A stretch of DNA of 64,000 bases from Paenibacillus bovis (GTDB taxonomy: Bacteria; Bacillota; Bacilli; Paenibacillales; Paenibacillaceae): the NCBI RefSeq assembly GCF_001421015.2, contig NZ_CP013023.1:2349501-2413500 (forward strand), in the 5' to 3' direction. Each line of letters opens with the position of its first letter. Within the stretch, counting starts at the first letter, position 1. The notes beneath the pieces are model-generated. The model was not told where the DNA came from. It saw only the letters and a program-made list of their open reading frames with translations, and searched no databases. Below are positions 46,167-55,187 of this stretch, piece by piece. The position numbers and the translations under genes were made by a program.

Positions 46167-47291
46167 ATGGAAATTCTGGTCGGCCGATATCCATTTTGCG
46201 ATTATTCTACGATCCAAGCGGCGGTAGATGCACTGGAGACCGGTGATAATCCGGAAAAGGATGTACAGCACCAGGCAGCAGAGTATCTTTTACAGGAAAC
46301 CGGTCGTTCTGCTGCTATACCGGGGGTACCTGGTGCAGCTGATATGGAAAACCTTGCAGCAAAAAATGGAAAAAGCAGAAAGCCTGTATCTCAGCAAGAC
46401 CCAACAATGATACCACCGATGGATACGATCCGTATTCTGGAAGGAATCTATGAGGAGTCGGTACGGATCTATCGCTCCAATCTGCGCATTGTCGGACTCG
46501 GCACGGTGGAGATTACAGCAGCCCGCCATGCTATGGAAAAAGATGAACAGGGAGCGCCGATCGGTACTTTTGCGACGCCGACCGTCTTTTTGGGTGGAAG
46601 CAATCTGCTGCTGGAGAATCTGACGATCATCAATTCTGCCGGACAGGGCGAAGGTATTGGACAGGCGGTAGCCGTTTATGCACATTGCGATCGCGCGGTA
46701 TTTCGTGGATGTACGCTGCGCGGGCATCAGGATACATTATTCACCGGGCCGCTGCCACCCCGGCCTCGGGAGCGTGCGGTATTCGGTGGCATTCCGATCC
46801 GGGAGCATCACAGCCAGTATCGACAATTGTACGAGCATTGTTATATCGAAGGTACGGTCGATTTTATATTCGGCGGAGCGACAGCCTATTTTGATCAGTG
46901 CCAGATTCACAGTCTGCGTCATTATCGCAATCGATCTACCTATATTACGGCAGCTTCTACACCGCAGGGTCAGTCTTATGGATATGTTCTGTACCGCTGT
47001 TATCTAACAGGTGATCCTGATATTGCTTCTGTCTATCTGGGGCGTCCATGGCGTGAATATGCACGTACGATGCTGGTAGAGTGTCGTCTGGACGATCATA
47101 TTCATCCGGCTGGCTGGCATAACTGGGACCAGCCAGCCAATGAAAAGACAGTAACCTATCAGGAATATGATCGACTGCATGCAGAGGAGCTGCGTAAGCA
47201 TCGGGTACCATGGTCAGATTGTCTGGCGAGAGGATCAGCCGAGTGGACGAGGGAAAAGATATTCGCCGGAGATCATTTCTGGAATTTCTAG
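46167..47291 (+). CDS. Pectinesterase (CE8)
   Basis: Removes methyl esters from galacturonan. The 374-residue protein has the CE8 blocks GHQDTLF, YIEGTVDFIFGGATAYF (catalytic Asp residues) and YLGRPWREYARTML. There is no signal peptide, so it should act on imported oligomers. The stretch of about residues 30-80 (EKDVQHQAAEYLLQETGRSA to KPVSQQDPT) is a hydrophilic insertion between the first strands, not typical of the family. GAAAGGAAC precedes the ATG. It follows a 190-base gap and starts a second transcriptional or translational block with GH43. Confidence 0.92.
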   Translation: MEILVGRYPFCDYSTIQAAVDALETGDNPEKDVQHQAAEYLLQETGRSAAIPGVPGAADMENLAAKNGKSRKPVSQQDPTMIPPMDTIRILEGIYEESVRIYRSNLRIVGLGTVEITAARHAMEKDEQGAPIGTFATPTVFLGGSNLLLENLTIINSAGQGEGIGQAVAVYAHCDRAVFRGCTLRGHQDTLFTGPLPPRPRERAVFGGIPIREHHSQYRQLYEHCYIEGTVDFIFGGATAYFDQCQIHSLRHYRNRSTYITAASTPQGQSYGYVLYRCYLTGDPDIASVYLGRPWREYARTMLVECRLDDHIHPAGWHNWDQPANEKTVTYQEYDRLHAEELRKHRVPWSDCLARGSAEWTREKIFAGDHFWNF

Positions 47292-47329
47292 AATTTCTGA
47301 AATCTCTGGAATCAGAAAGGAAGTGCGTT

Positions 47330-49015
47330 ATGAAAGCAGCAGACACGATGATTACGGAAACCGCTCAGCAGATGATTACCAACCCGATTCTGCGCGGATT
47401 CAATCCCGATCCATGTATTTTGCGGGTAGGGGAGATATATTATATTGTAGTTTCTTCCTTTGAATGGATGCCCGGGGTGAGAGTATATGAATCAAGTGAC
47501 CTGGTGGAATGGGCATACTGTACGGATGTGCTGACTGACCAGGTGGATCTGAGAGGCAATCCTAAAAACTGCAGCATCTGGGCGCCCCAGCTCAGTTATC
47601 ATGACGATCTGTTTTACCTGCTGTACACCGATGTGAAAAGCACCAAGCGTCCTTTTAAAGATGATCATAACTATCTGATTACAGCATCCGATATTCGTGG
47701 TCCCTGGTCCGAGCCGATATATCTCAACAGCAGCGGCTTTGACCCTTCCCTGTTCCATGATGAGGATGGACGGAAATGGCTGCTCAATGCGTTGTGGGAT
47801 TACCGGATTACCGAGGGTAATAAATCCAGCGGTATCGTTATTCAGGAATACGATCATCAGCAGGGCATGCTGATCGGCGAGTCGTTCAAGCTGTTCGATT
47901 GTACTGCGCTCAAGAAAACAGAAGCTCCACATATCTATAAAAAAGACGGCTACTACTATCTGATCACTGCCGAAGGCGGGACCGGCAGCGGACATTCGGT
48001 GACGGTGGCGCGTTCACGGGAACTACTCGGTACGTACGAAGTAGACCCGCATAATCCGATGATGACTTCCAGCAGTCATCCTGACTGGCCGCTGCAGTGT
48101 GCCGGCCATGGCAGTCTGGTCGAAACGCCGGATGGGGAGTGGTATATGGCTCATCTGTGTACCCGGCCGCTGGAAGGGCAATATGCGATTCTGGGCAGGG
48201 AGACTGCACTCCAGCAGGTGTACTGGGATGAACAGGGCTGGCTGCGATTAGCCGGTGGTGGTCATTTGCCACATCTACAAGTTGCGGCTCCGCGCAGTTA
48301 CCAGACGAAGCAATCAGCAGATGCCACCGCTCCGCTCCAACCAGATAGCGGCTTGGTATCATCTTTTGGCTCTGGTGACGATGCTGCAGAGCCATCGTAT
48401 TGGACGTTTGAAGATTCCTTTGCTGCCGGACAGCTGCGGCCCGAATGGAACACCCTTCGTATTTTGGCAGATGAGAGCTGGTGCTCCCTAAAGGCAAGAC
48501 CTGGCTATCTGCGGTTGACAGCCGGGGAATCGGTGCAGACTCTGTTCCATCATCATCTGCTTGCACTGCGCCAGCAGGACAAGCATTTCCGTGCAGAAAC
48601 AGCGCTTGATTATAATCCACAGCAGTATTTGCAAATGGCCGGACTGCTATTGTATCTGAATGAAGATAATTATCTCTATGCTTATATCAGCCGTGAAGAC
48701 AACCGCAGGGTAATTCGTCTGATGAAGTGCGCCGCCGATCAATTTAGCCTGATTCCCGGATATATTGATATCCCTGATCAGGGTCTGGTTCATTTGGCCG
48801 TAGAAGTCCATGAGACACAGGCGCAATTCTACTATTATACCGGTACGGCGAGCGACCATACGGACTGGCAGACCCTGTATGAACCAGAAAATATAAGTTT
48901 TCTGTCCGGCGGATTTACAGGCAATTTTGTAGGTATTGCTGCTCATGATATGTATCAATACCGGGGAAGCTATGCAGATTTCAGCCACTTCCGTTATCAG
49001 GGACAGGATCGATAA
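47330..49015 (+). CDS. GH43-family beta-xylosidase/alpha-L-arabinofuranosidase
   Basis: A five-bladed-propeller glycosidase plus a C-terminal beta-sandwich, 561 residues. Catalytic residues are visible as NPDPCILRVGEIYY (general base Asp), SGFDPSLFHDEDGRKW and KTEAPHIYKKDGYYY (general acid Glu). The C-terminal domain begins near residue 345 (WTFEDSF) and is of the GH43_C2 type. Likely trims arabinose or xylose side groups from pectic fragments; cytoplasmic. The ATG at 47330 follows AAAGGAAG. A short GAATTTCT-based repetition lies between the pectinesterase stop and this gene. Confidence 0.92.
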   Translation: MKAADTMITETAQQMITNPILRGFNPDPCILRVGEIYYIVVSSFEWMPGVRVYESSDLVEWAYCTDVLTDQVDLRGNPKNCSIWAPQLSYHDDLFYLLYTDVKSTKRPFKDDHNYLITASDIRGPWSEPIYLNSSGFDPSLFHDEDGRKWLLNALWDYRITEGNKSSGIVIQEYDHQQGMLIGESFKLFDCTALKKTEAPHIYKKDGYYYLITAEGGTGSGHSVTVARSRELLGTYEVDPHNPMMTSSSHPDWPLQCAGHGSLVETPDGEWYMAHLCTRPLEGQYAILGRETALQQVYWDEQGWLRLAGGGHLPHLQVAAPRSYQTKQSADATAPLQPDSGLVSSFGSGDDAAEPSYWTFEDSFAAGQLRPEWNTLRILADESWCSLKARPGYLRLTAGESVQTLFHHHLLALRQQDKHFRAETALDYNPQQYLQMAGLLLYLNEDNYLYAYISREDNRRVIRLMKCAADQFSLIPGYIDIPDQGLVHLAVEVHETQAQFYYYTGTASDHTDWQTLYEPENISFLSGGFTGNFVGIAAHDMYQYRGSYADFSHFRYQGQDR

Positions 49016-49094
49016 TCTGGACATTATTCGGTTAAAATCAACCTGTTTACAAATTGAATCATGAGACTGGGAGTAACCCTATCTATCGAACATC

Positions 49095-49121
49095 AAGGCA
49101 TATCTTCGGGTATGCCTTTTT
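49095..49121 (+). terminator. Terminator of the pectin locus
   Basis: AAGGCATA and TATGCCTT close a short hairpin followed by TTTGG. Confidence 0.75.
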
Positions 49122-49280
49122 GGTGTGAATATTATTTCTCTTGTCTGCTTATTATCAAAATAGTTCAAAAATTGTAAAAGAAGCAACATTTTACTGCCAT
49201 AGACTGTCTTTCTTTATAAGCACCTGTCTGCATATGGATCCATCTATATTCAGGAATACCATACCAAGGAGGAAATGAAT

Positions 49281-49982
49281 ATGAACATGAATCATTTGTA
49301 TACGATAGGACTATCTACGATTCTGCTGGGTACAGTACTCACTGGATGCAGTAACCAGGAGCCCGTGCCAACTCCTGTATCTCCGGCAGCCAATTCCGGA
49401 ACAGCCAATCCTGCAGCTTCGGGAGAAGAAGCTGGTAACAGCAGCGGAGAAAAATCCGGGGAGGCCGGCATCGCTGTCCAGCAGGACAACAGTGAAGCCG
49501 CCTCTGCCGATCGTCCACCTACCCAGACCAATGAAATGTTGATCAATGGCGAATTGAGCAAGCATCGCGCGGTATTGACAGAAGGTGAAGGGTACTCGCT
49601 GTATGTCTATGAGGAATTGCAGCTGAAAAACAATCGACTATTTATGAAATCGAATCCCGAGTACTATGCCGAAATTGAGCCGCTACCAGCGGACTTTAAT
49701 CTGGATGAACTGCGCCAACAAGGCAAAAAAGAGCTGGCTGCAACAAGTGAAGTGAAGGAATACAGCGGCGATACCATAGGGGAGCCGTTAACCGATGCAC
49801 GTCTGTTCCTGCAAGCAGGAAACGAGAAGTTGCTGCAAAACTTTGTCGTATGGGAGCCAAAAGGAGAGCAGGGCTTTATTTTCCGTATGCATCAGCCGCT
49901 TGATCCAAGTGGGGAGCAAACGATAGGTGGATTATTCGGTCCACTCGTGTATGATTCTCTTGCCAGTGTGCATGAGAAATAG
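49281..49982 (+). CDS. Lipoprotein of unknown function
   Basis: A 233-residue exported protein not assigned to a family. The signal peptide ends in the lipobox LTGC. The next 60 residues are a low-complexity Pro/Ala/Ser/Gly/Glu-rich tether, followed by a folded part (GYSLYVYEELQLKNNRLFMK to GGLFGPLVYDSL). ATG at 49281 is 8 bases after AAGGAGG; ATGs at 49275 and 49287 are possible. It is a single gene with its own terminator. Confidence 0.8.
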   Translation: MNMNHLYTIGLSTILLGTVLTGCSNQEPVPTPVSPAANSGTANPAASGEEAGNSSGEKSGEAGIAVQQDNSEAASADRPPTQTNEMLINGELSKHRAVLTEGEGYSLYVYEELQLKNNRLFMKSNPEYYAEIEPLPADFNLDELRQQGKKELAATSEVKEYSGDTIGEPLTDARLFLQAGNEKLLQNFVVWEPKGEQGFIFRMHQPLDPSGEQTIGGLFGPLVYDSLASVHEK

Positions 49983-50011
49983 TCTAACCGGATCATTTTA
50001 CGTTATAGAAT

Positions 50012-50046
50012 CCAAAAGCTGACGGCTGCTGCCGTTGGCTTTTTTG
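50012..50046 (+). terminator. Terminator after the lipoprotein gene
   Basis: AAAGCTGACGGC pairs with GCCGTTGGCTTT around a short loop; TTTT follows. Confidence 0.8.
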
Positions 50047-50117
50047 GGGATATAAAGCTATATATTGCGGCAGAAAATGCCGATAAATAGATCGTAATGT
50101 GTAAGTTTTTTCCTCGT

Positions 50118-50210
50118 GTTCAAAATTGTGAACGAAAAACGTCGAAGTATGAAACTTTTTGAACTATTTTGAAGGAGAGTGATTGTTTTTTGTCAGGTTT
50201 ATGGTAGTAT
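50118..50210 (+). promoter_or_regulatory. fru operon promoter with candidate FruR operator
   Basis: TTGTTT (50183-50188) and TAGTAT (50205-50210) are separated by 16 bases. Upstream, GTTCA-AAATTG-TGAAC (50118-50133) is a perfect inverted repeat, and TTTTTGAAC recurs near 50155. These TTGAAC/GTTCA elements are candidate FruR sites; the assignment rests on position. Confidence 0.45.
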
Positions 50211-50233
50211 TAAAAGCAGTTGGAGGAATGAAT

Positions 50234-50980
50234 ATGCTTACAGAGGAACGCTACAATCTGATTATAGAGCGCTTACAGGAACGTGGTATCGTCAAATTGC
50301 AGGAGCTTGTTGATGTACTTGGAGCTTCGGAATCAACGATACGACGCGATTTGATTGACCTGGAAGGACGCCAGCTGCTCAAGCGTATCCATGGGGGCGC
50401 CACACTGCTGAACCAAAAAACGCAGGAACCCGGCATGGAAGAAAAAACATTCACAAACGTTCACGAAAAGAGTATAATTGCCCGGTTGGCTGCTCGCGAG
50501 ATTGAGGATGGCGAATGTGTCTATCTGGATGCAGGAACTACGACCCTGGCGATGATCCCTTATATTGAAGCCAAGGATGTGACAGTGGTAACTAACGGTC
50601 TGTCTCACGTCGAAGCGCTTGTCAGCAAGCGGATTCGCAGTTATCTGCTCGGCGGTATGATGAAGATTCATACCAAGGCAGTCATCGGCAGTATGGCTTT
50701 GCAAAATATAGATAACTTCCGGTTCGACAAATGTTTTCTGGGAGCGAACGGAGTAGACGCGGATATGGGCTACACAACGCCTGATCCGGAGGAAGCGATG
50801 ATCAAGCGACGTGCTCATGAACTGGCCGCTCACACCTATGTGCTGGCCGACTCCAGCAAGATTGGCGAAGTTACATTTGCCAAGCTGCTGGATCTGGACG
50901 ATGCCGTACTGATAACCGAATCGGTGCCGGAACATTCGCGTCCGACCATTATGAATAAAACTAAAATAATCGAGGGATGA
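50234..50980 (+). CDS. fruR: DeoR-family repressor of the fructose operon
   Basis: A 248-residue regulator responding to fructose phosphate. The DeoR helix-turn-helix is MLTEERYNLIIERLQERGIV to ESTIRRDLIDLEGRQLLKRI, followed by HGGA and the sugar-phosphate sensor (DAGTTTLAMIPYI, KCFLGANGVD, PDPEEAMIKRRAHELA). The ATG at 50234 has TTGGAGG at good spacing; upstream codons in frame are AT-rich and unrelated. It overlaps the fruK start region and heads the fruRKA operon, which it should repress. Confidence 0.93.
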   Translation: MLTEERYNLIIERLQERGIVKLQELVDVLGASESTIRRDLIDLEGRQLLKRIHGGATLLNQKTQEPGMEEKTFTNVHEKSIIARLAAREIEDGECVYLDAGTTTLAMIPYIEAKDVTVVTNGLSHVEALVSKRIRSYLLGGMMKIHTKAVIGSMALQNIDNFRFDKCFLGANGVDADMGYTTPDPEEAMIKRRAHELAAHTYVLADSSKIGEVTFAKLLDLDDAVLITESVPEHSRPTIMNKTKIIEG

Positions 50981-50982
50981 CT

Positions 50983-51894
50983 ATGATATACACAGTGACA
51001 CTTAACCCTTCTATCGATTACATCGTGGAAGTGGATGAACTCAAGCTCGGCGATTTGAACCGGATGAAGCGCGATCTGAAGCTTCCCGGCGGCAAAGGAA
51101 TCAATGTATCCCGTATCCTGAACCAATTAGGTGCGGACAATACGGCAATCGGATTCCTGGGCGGATTCACCGGCCGTTATATTGAAGACAAGCTGCAGCA
51201 GGATTCTATCAAAACGGACTTCGTGACGATTGCCGATGATACACGGATCAATGTGAAGCTCAAGCACGGCGATGAAACCGAGATCAACGGTCTGGGTCCC
51301 GCTATTACAGCAGCAGAAGCTGATCAGCTGGTCAGCAAATTATCCAGTCTGACCAAAGGCGATGTACTCGTACTGTCCGGCAGCGTGCCGCCTTCACTTG
51401 GTAGCGATTTCTATGATCGACTGATCGAAGTGTGTCACCAGGCTGGCGCGGAATTTGTTATTGATACGACAGGCAAAGCGCTGCTGGAAGCTCTGCCACA
51501 TGGTCCTTTGCTCGTAAAACCGAATCATCATGAGCTGGCCGAGCTGTTTGGCGTAACCATCAGCACACGCGAAGAGATCGTGACTTACGGACGCAAGCTG
51601 CTCGAAGCAGGCGCCAAAAACGTCCTGATTTCTATGGCAGGCGAGGGTGCTCTGTTTATCACAGCTGAGGAAGTCTACCATGCCAATGTTCCAAAAGGAC
51701 AGGTGAAAAACTCGGTCGGTGCAGGAGATTCCATGATCGGCGGATTTGTTGGTACACTCGTGCTGAACGGTGATCCGCTGGAAGCTTTCCGTACGGGAGT
51801 AGCGTCGGGCAGTGCAACAGCATTCTCCGATGATCTGGCCGATCGTGCCAAGATTGATGAACTGCTGCCACAGGTAAGCATTAACAACGTCTAA
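50983..51894 (+). CDS. fruK: 1-phosphofructokinase
   Basis: Phosphorylates fructose 1-phosphate, the PTS product, to fructose 1,6-bisphosphate; PfkB/ribokinase family, cytoplasmic. Typical blocks are MIYTVTLNPSIDYIVEV, PGGKGINVSRIL and the anion hole/catalytic base VGAGDSMIGGFVG. The ATG at 50983 follows GAGGG at 6-base spacing and starts the family-typical MIYTVT; the ATG at 50977, overlapping the fruR stop as ATGA, would add two residues. It is coupled to fruR. Confidence 0.95.
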   Translation: MIYTVTLNPSIDYIVEVDELKLGDLNRMKRDLKLPGGKGINVSRILNQLGADNTAIGFLGGFTGRYIEDKLQQDSIKTDFVTIADDTRINVKLKHGDETEINGLGPAITAAEADQLVSKLSSLTKGDVLVLSGSVPPSLGSDFYDRLIEVCHQAGAEFVIDTTGKALLEALPHGPLLVKPNHHELAELFGVTISTREEIVTYGRKLLEAGAKNVLISMAGEGALFITAEEVYHANVPKGQVKNSVGAGDSMIGGFVGTLVLNGDPLEAFRTGVASGSATAFSDDLADRAKIDELLPQVSINNV

Positions 51895-51968
51895 AAGTAT
51901 ATCCAAATTAACATCTTCCGCCGCCTGTACAGCGGCAGAGGATGATTGACATTAAGGGAGTGCACACA

Positions 51969-53999
51969 ATGAGAATTACAGACCTGATGATCAAAGAGGT
52001 CATGATCATGGACCTTCAGGCGGTAACGAAGGAAGCGGCAATTGACGAGCTGATCGCCAGCCTGACTTCCAGCGGTCGCATTAACGATCCGATCCTGTTC
52101 AAAGAAATGATCCTGAAACGTGAAGGCGAGTCCAGCACCGGTATCGGCGGCGGAATCGCAATGCCGCATGCAAAGACCAAAGCAGTAAACGAACCAACAG
52201 TTGTTTTTGCCAAAAGTCCACGAGGTGTTGATTACGAATCACTGGATGGCGAACCGGCTCATCTGTTCTTTATGATTGCAGCTCCGGAAGGTGCAGCGAA
52301 TACCCATCTGCGTACACTCGCAGCATTGTCCAAGCTGCTCATTGATAGCGATTTCATAGCATTGTTGATGAACACCCAGACACCGGATGAAGTCGCTGCC
52401 CTGTTTGATCAAAAGCAGGCAGAAGCCGATGCCAAGGAAGAAGCGAAAAAGGCAGCCAAAGCAGCCAGGGAAGCAGAAGCAGCCAAGGCCAATGAACAGC
52501 AAAAAGAAAACACACGCGAACAGCAGGCTAATGAGATGCTGACAGGCAATGCAGCAAGCCAGCCGTTCGTCGTAGCGGTTACGGCATGTCCTACCGGTAT
52601 TGCGCATACCTTTATGGCAGAAGATGCACTAATCAAAAAAGCCCAGGAAATGGGCGTGGAAATACGCGTCGAAACCAACGGTTCCGAAGGTGCACAAAAT
52701 GTACTGACCGAAGACGAAATTCGCCGCGCGAGTGGTGTTATCGTGGCAGCCGACAAGAAGGTCGAGATGGACCGCTTTGACGGTAAACCGGTACTGCAAA
52801 GACCAGTAAGCGACGGTATTCGTAAAACCGAAGAACTGATTACCAAAGCGATGAAAGGAGATGCTCCAACATATCGTAGCTCGGGTGGCAAGTCGTCGGG
52901 TGAAGCAGGAGCATCCCAGGAGAAAACAAGTGTAGGCAGCAAAATCTACAAAGATCTGATGAATGGTATCTCCCACATGCTGCCGTTCGTTGTCGGTGGC
53001 GGTATTCTGCTGGCGATCTCGTTCCTGATCGAGCAGACAGCCGGTGAGAACAATCCTCTCTTCCAACTGCTGCAGACAATCGGTGGTGGAGAAGGTGCAT
53101 TCTTCTTCCTGATTCCGATCCTGGCCGGTTTTATTGCAATGAGTATTGGTGATCGTCCGGCACTGATGCCTGGTATGGTTGGCGGTCTGATGGCTGTTCA
53201 CTCCAACGCCGGTTTCCTTGGTGGTCTGGCAGCCGGTTTCCTGGCTGGTTATGTAGTTATTGGTCTGCGCAAGCTGCTGGCCGGTCTACCCAAAGCGATT
53301 GACGGATTAAAACCGATTCTTCTATATCCTGTACTCGGTCTGTTGATTACCGGTACAATTATGTTCTATCTATTCGATCCGATCTTCGGCGGGATTAACA
53401 CATGGCTCGTAGATGTACTGAACAACCTGGGAACCGGTAATGCAATTATTCTCGGTCTGATCCTGGGCGGCATGATGTCGATCGATATGGGTGGTCCTTT
53501 CAATAAGGCAGCCTATGCGTTTGCGATCGGTGTATTTACTTCCAGTGGCAATACAAATGGTCTGATGATGGCTGCTGTTATGGCAGGTGGTATGGTACCT
53601 CCACTGGCAATCGCATTGTCGACTACTTTCTTCAAAAACAAATTTACTGAACAAGAACGCAAGTCCGGTGTAACCAACTATGTACTCGGTCTGTCCTTCA
53701 TCACCGAAGGTGCGATTCCATTCGCAGCAGCTGATCCGCTGCGTGTACTGACTTCATGTATTATTGGTTCTGCTGTAGCAGGTGGTCTGACGCAGTTCTG
53801 GCACATCAATCTGCCAGCTCCACACGGCGGTATTTTTGTAGCTGCTCTCGCGAACAACGGAAGCGGCAGCAACCTCGTAGCTGCAATGCTATTCCTGCTG
53901 GCAGTTATTATCGGTGCTGTGATCTCTGCACTGGTGCTGGGTATCTGGAAAAAATCAGTACAGCAAAAAGTAGCTGAAACCAAAAAAACAGCTGCATAA
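51969..53999 (+). CDS. fruA: Fructose PTS permease, EIIABC
   Basis: Imports fructose as fructose 1-phosphate. The 676 residues run EIIA (1-150, phospho-His H67 in GGIAMPHAKT), an Ala/Lys/Glu-rich coil (about 155-190), EIIB (about 200-300, phospho-Cys near C207 in TACPTGIAH) and EIIC (about 325-665, with SIDMGGPFNKAAYAF and ITEGAIPFAAADP). TAAGGGAG precedes the ATG at 51969. It is the last gene of fruRKA, with a terminator after it. Confidence 0.95.
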   Translation: MRITDLMIKEVMIMDLQAVTKEAAIDELIASLTSSGRINDPILFKEMILKREGESSTGIGGGIAMPHAKTKAVNEPTVVFAKSPRGVDYESLDGEPAHLFFMIAAPEGAANTHLRTLAALSKLLIDSDFIALLMNTQTPDEVAALFDQKQAEADAKEEAKKAAKAAREAEAAKANEQQKENTREQQANEMLTGNAASQPFVVAVTACPTGIAHTFMAEDALIKKAQEMGVEIRVETNGSEGAQNVLTEDEIRRASGVIVAADKKVEMDRFDGKPVLQRPVSDGIRKTEELITKAMKGDAPTYRSSGGKSSGEAGASQEKTSVGSKIYKDLMNGISHMLPFVVGGGILLAISFLIEQTAGENNPLFQLLQTIGGGEGAFFFLIPILAGFIAMSIGDRPALMPGMVGGLMAVHSNAGFLGGLAAGFLAGYVVIGLRKLLAGLPKAIDGLKPILLYPVLGLLITGTIMFYLFDPIFGGINTWLVDVLNNLGTGNAIILGLILGGMMSIDMGGPFNKAAYAFAIGVFTSSGNTNGLMMAAVMAGGMVPPLAIALSTTFFKNKFTEQERKSGVTNYVLGLSFITEGAIPFAAADPLRVLTSCIIGSAVAGGLTQFWHINLPAPHGGIFVAALANNGSGSNLVAAMLFLLAVIIGAVISALVLGIWKKSVQQKVAETKKTAA

Positions 54000-54011
54000 T
54001 AATCAAAAATG

Positions 54012-54067
54012 AAAATCTCCCGACACCTTTTATCCAACTGGATATCGGTGTACGGGAGATTTTTTTA
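54012..54067 (+). terminator. Terminator of the fru operon
   Basis: AAAATCTCCCG and CGGGAGATTTT with inner ACACC/GGTGT pairs form a long hairpin, followed by T. Its ends also serve the convergent LysR gene. Confidence 0.88.
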
Positions 54068-54075
54068 ATTCATTT

Positions 54076-54966
54076 TTAAAAAGGATGTTCCCGAACCAGT
54101 TCGATAAAATGGCGGGCTGCCGCAGAAAGCGGCTCCTGACTGCGTGTGCAGACAGCAATCGTATTATATAGTTGAACGTCATCTACATATACACGGCATA
54201 GTTCGCCGCGTTTGACTCTCTCCCGCACAATCACGGAAGAGACAAAATTGGCTCCATACCCGGCAATAACCGCTTCAATCGCTTCATGTAGTCCATTGAA
54301 CTGCAGTGTAATACGTGGTGCTGGAAGATTATAGGTGCGGCACAGGGACAGCAGACGCTCACGTGTAGAGCTGCCCTGCTCCCGCATCACAAAAGACTGC
54401 TGCATCATCTCGGCCAGTGAAATATGCCGATCGGCAAACGGATGATCCGGTGCCACGACAAACCACAGCTCATCCCGAAAAAGCTCCTCCATATCAATCC
54501 ATTCATTGACACGTTCCGGTACACCGCCGTAGATCGCCAGATCAACCTGCACATGGGTCAGCATATGCAGGGCATCGGCCGAGTTGGTCGTATGAATGGT
54601 CAATTCTACATCTTCATACTGCCGTTTGAAACGGGACAGCCAGCCCGGCAGCAGAAAGTGCGAGGGCAGATAAGTCGCTGCCAGAGTAATCTGTCCGGTG
54701 GTCCCCTGTTCGTACTGCTCGCAAAACTGCTCGATCTGCTGCTCCACTGCAAACAGCCGCGCCGCCATACTGGCAATATCTTTTCCGGCAGCTGTTAGAG
54801 TAATTCCGCGACCCATCGGCTGCAGCAGCTGAAGGCGGAGTTCTTTTTCCAGCTTTTTAATCTGAACGGTAATTGCAGGCTGACTAATATTGAGCTGCTC
54901 AGCAGCGCGGGTCACATTACCGGTAGCTGCGATAGTATGGAATAAACGAAGTGCATGCAGATTCAT
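54076..54966 (-). CDS. LysR-family transcriptional regulator
   Basis: A 296-residue regulator with the N-terminal winged helix-turn-helix (LHALRLFHTIAATGNVTRAA, QLNISQPAITVQIKKLEKEL) and a periplasmic-binding-like effector domain from about residue 90. It resembles the CysL/YwfK/CbbR group. AAAGGAG precedes the ATG at 54966. It is divergent from an O-methyltransferase gene, which it probably controls through the palindrome between them. Confidence 0.92.
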   Translation of the reverse strand: MNLHALRLFHTIAATGNVTRAAEQLNISQPAITVQIKKLEKELRLQLLQPMGRGITLTAAGKDIASMAARLFAVEQQIEQFCEQYEQGTTGQITLAATYLPSHFLLPGWLSRFKRQYEDVELTIHTTNSADALHMLTHVQVDLAIYGGVPERVNEWIDMEELFRDELWFVVAPDHPFADRHISLAEMMQQSFVMREQGSSTRERLLSLCRTYNLPAPRITLQFNGLHEAIEAVIAGYGANFVSSVIVRERVKRGELCRVYVDDVQLYNTIAVCTRSQEPLSAAARHFIELVREHPF

Positions 54967-55053
54967 TGGAGATACTCCTTTCATTGGAAGACAATTATTG
55001 AGTACAACTACAGTCGGTGATCTATTAATCATAACCTATATGTATGAATAGTC

Positions 55054-55076
55054 GATAAAGATATATTATATTTATC
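55054..55076. promoter_or_regulatory. Candidate LysR-type binding site
   Basis: GATAAA (55054-55059) and TTTATC (55071-55076) are perfect inverted arms exactly 11 bases apart, and the sequence includes a T-N11-A core. It lies in the LysR/methyltransferase intergenic region. Confidence 0.5.
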
Positions 55077-55187
55077 ATTTTACAAGCGTTATGCTGATAG
55101 TAGAGATCAGAAGCATGGCAGGAAAAATGATCGGAAGACTGTCCGGACTACTGATCTCGATCATAACAGTATAAGGGAGCGATTATT

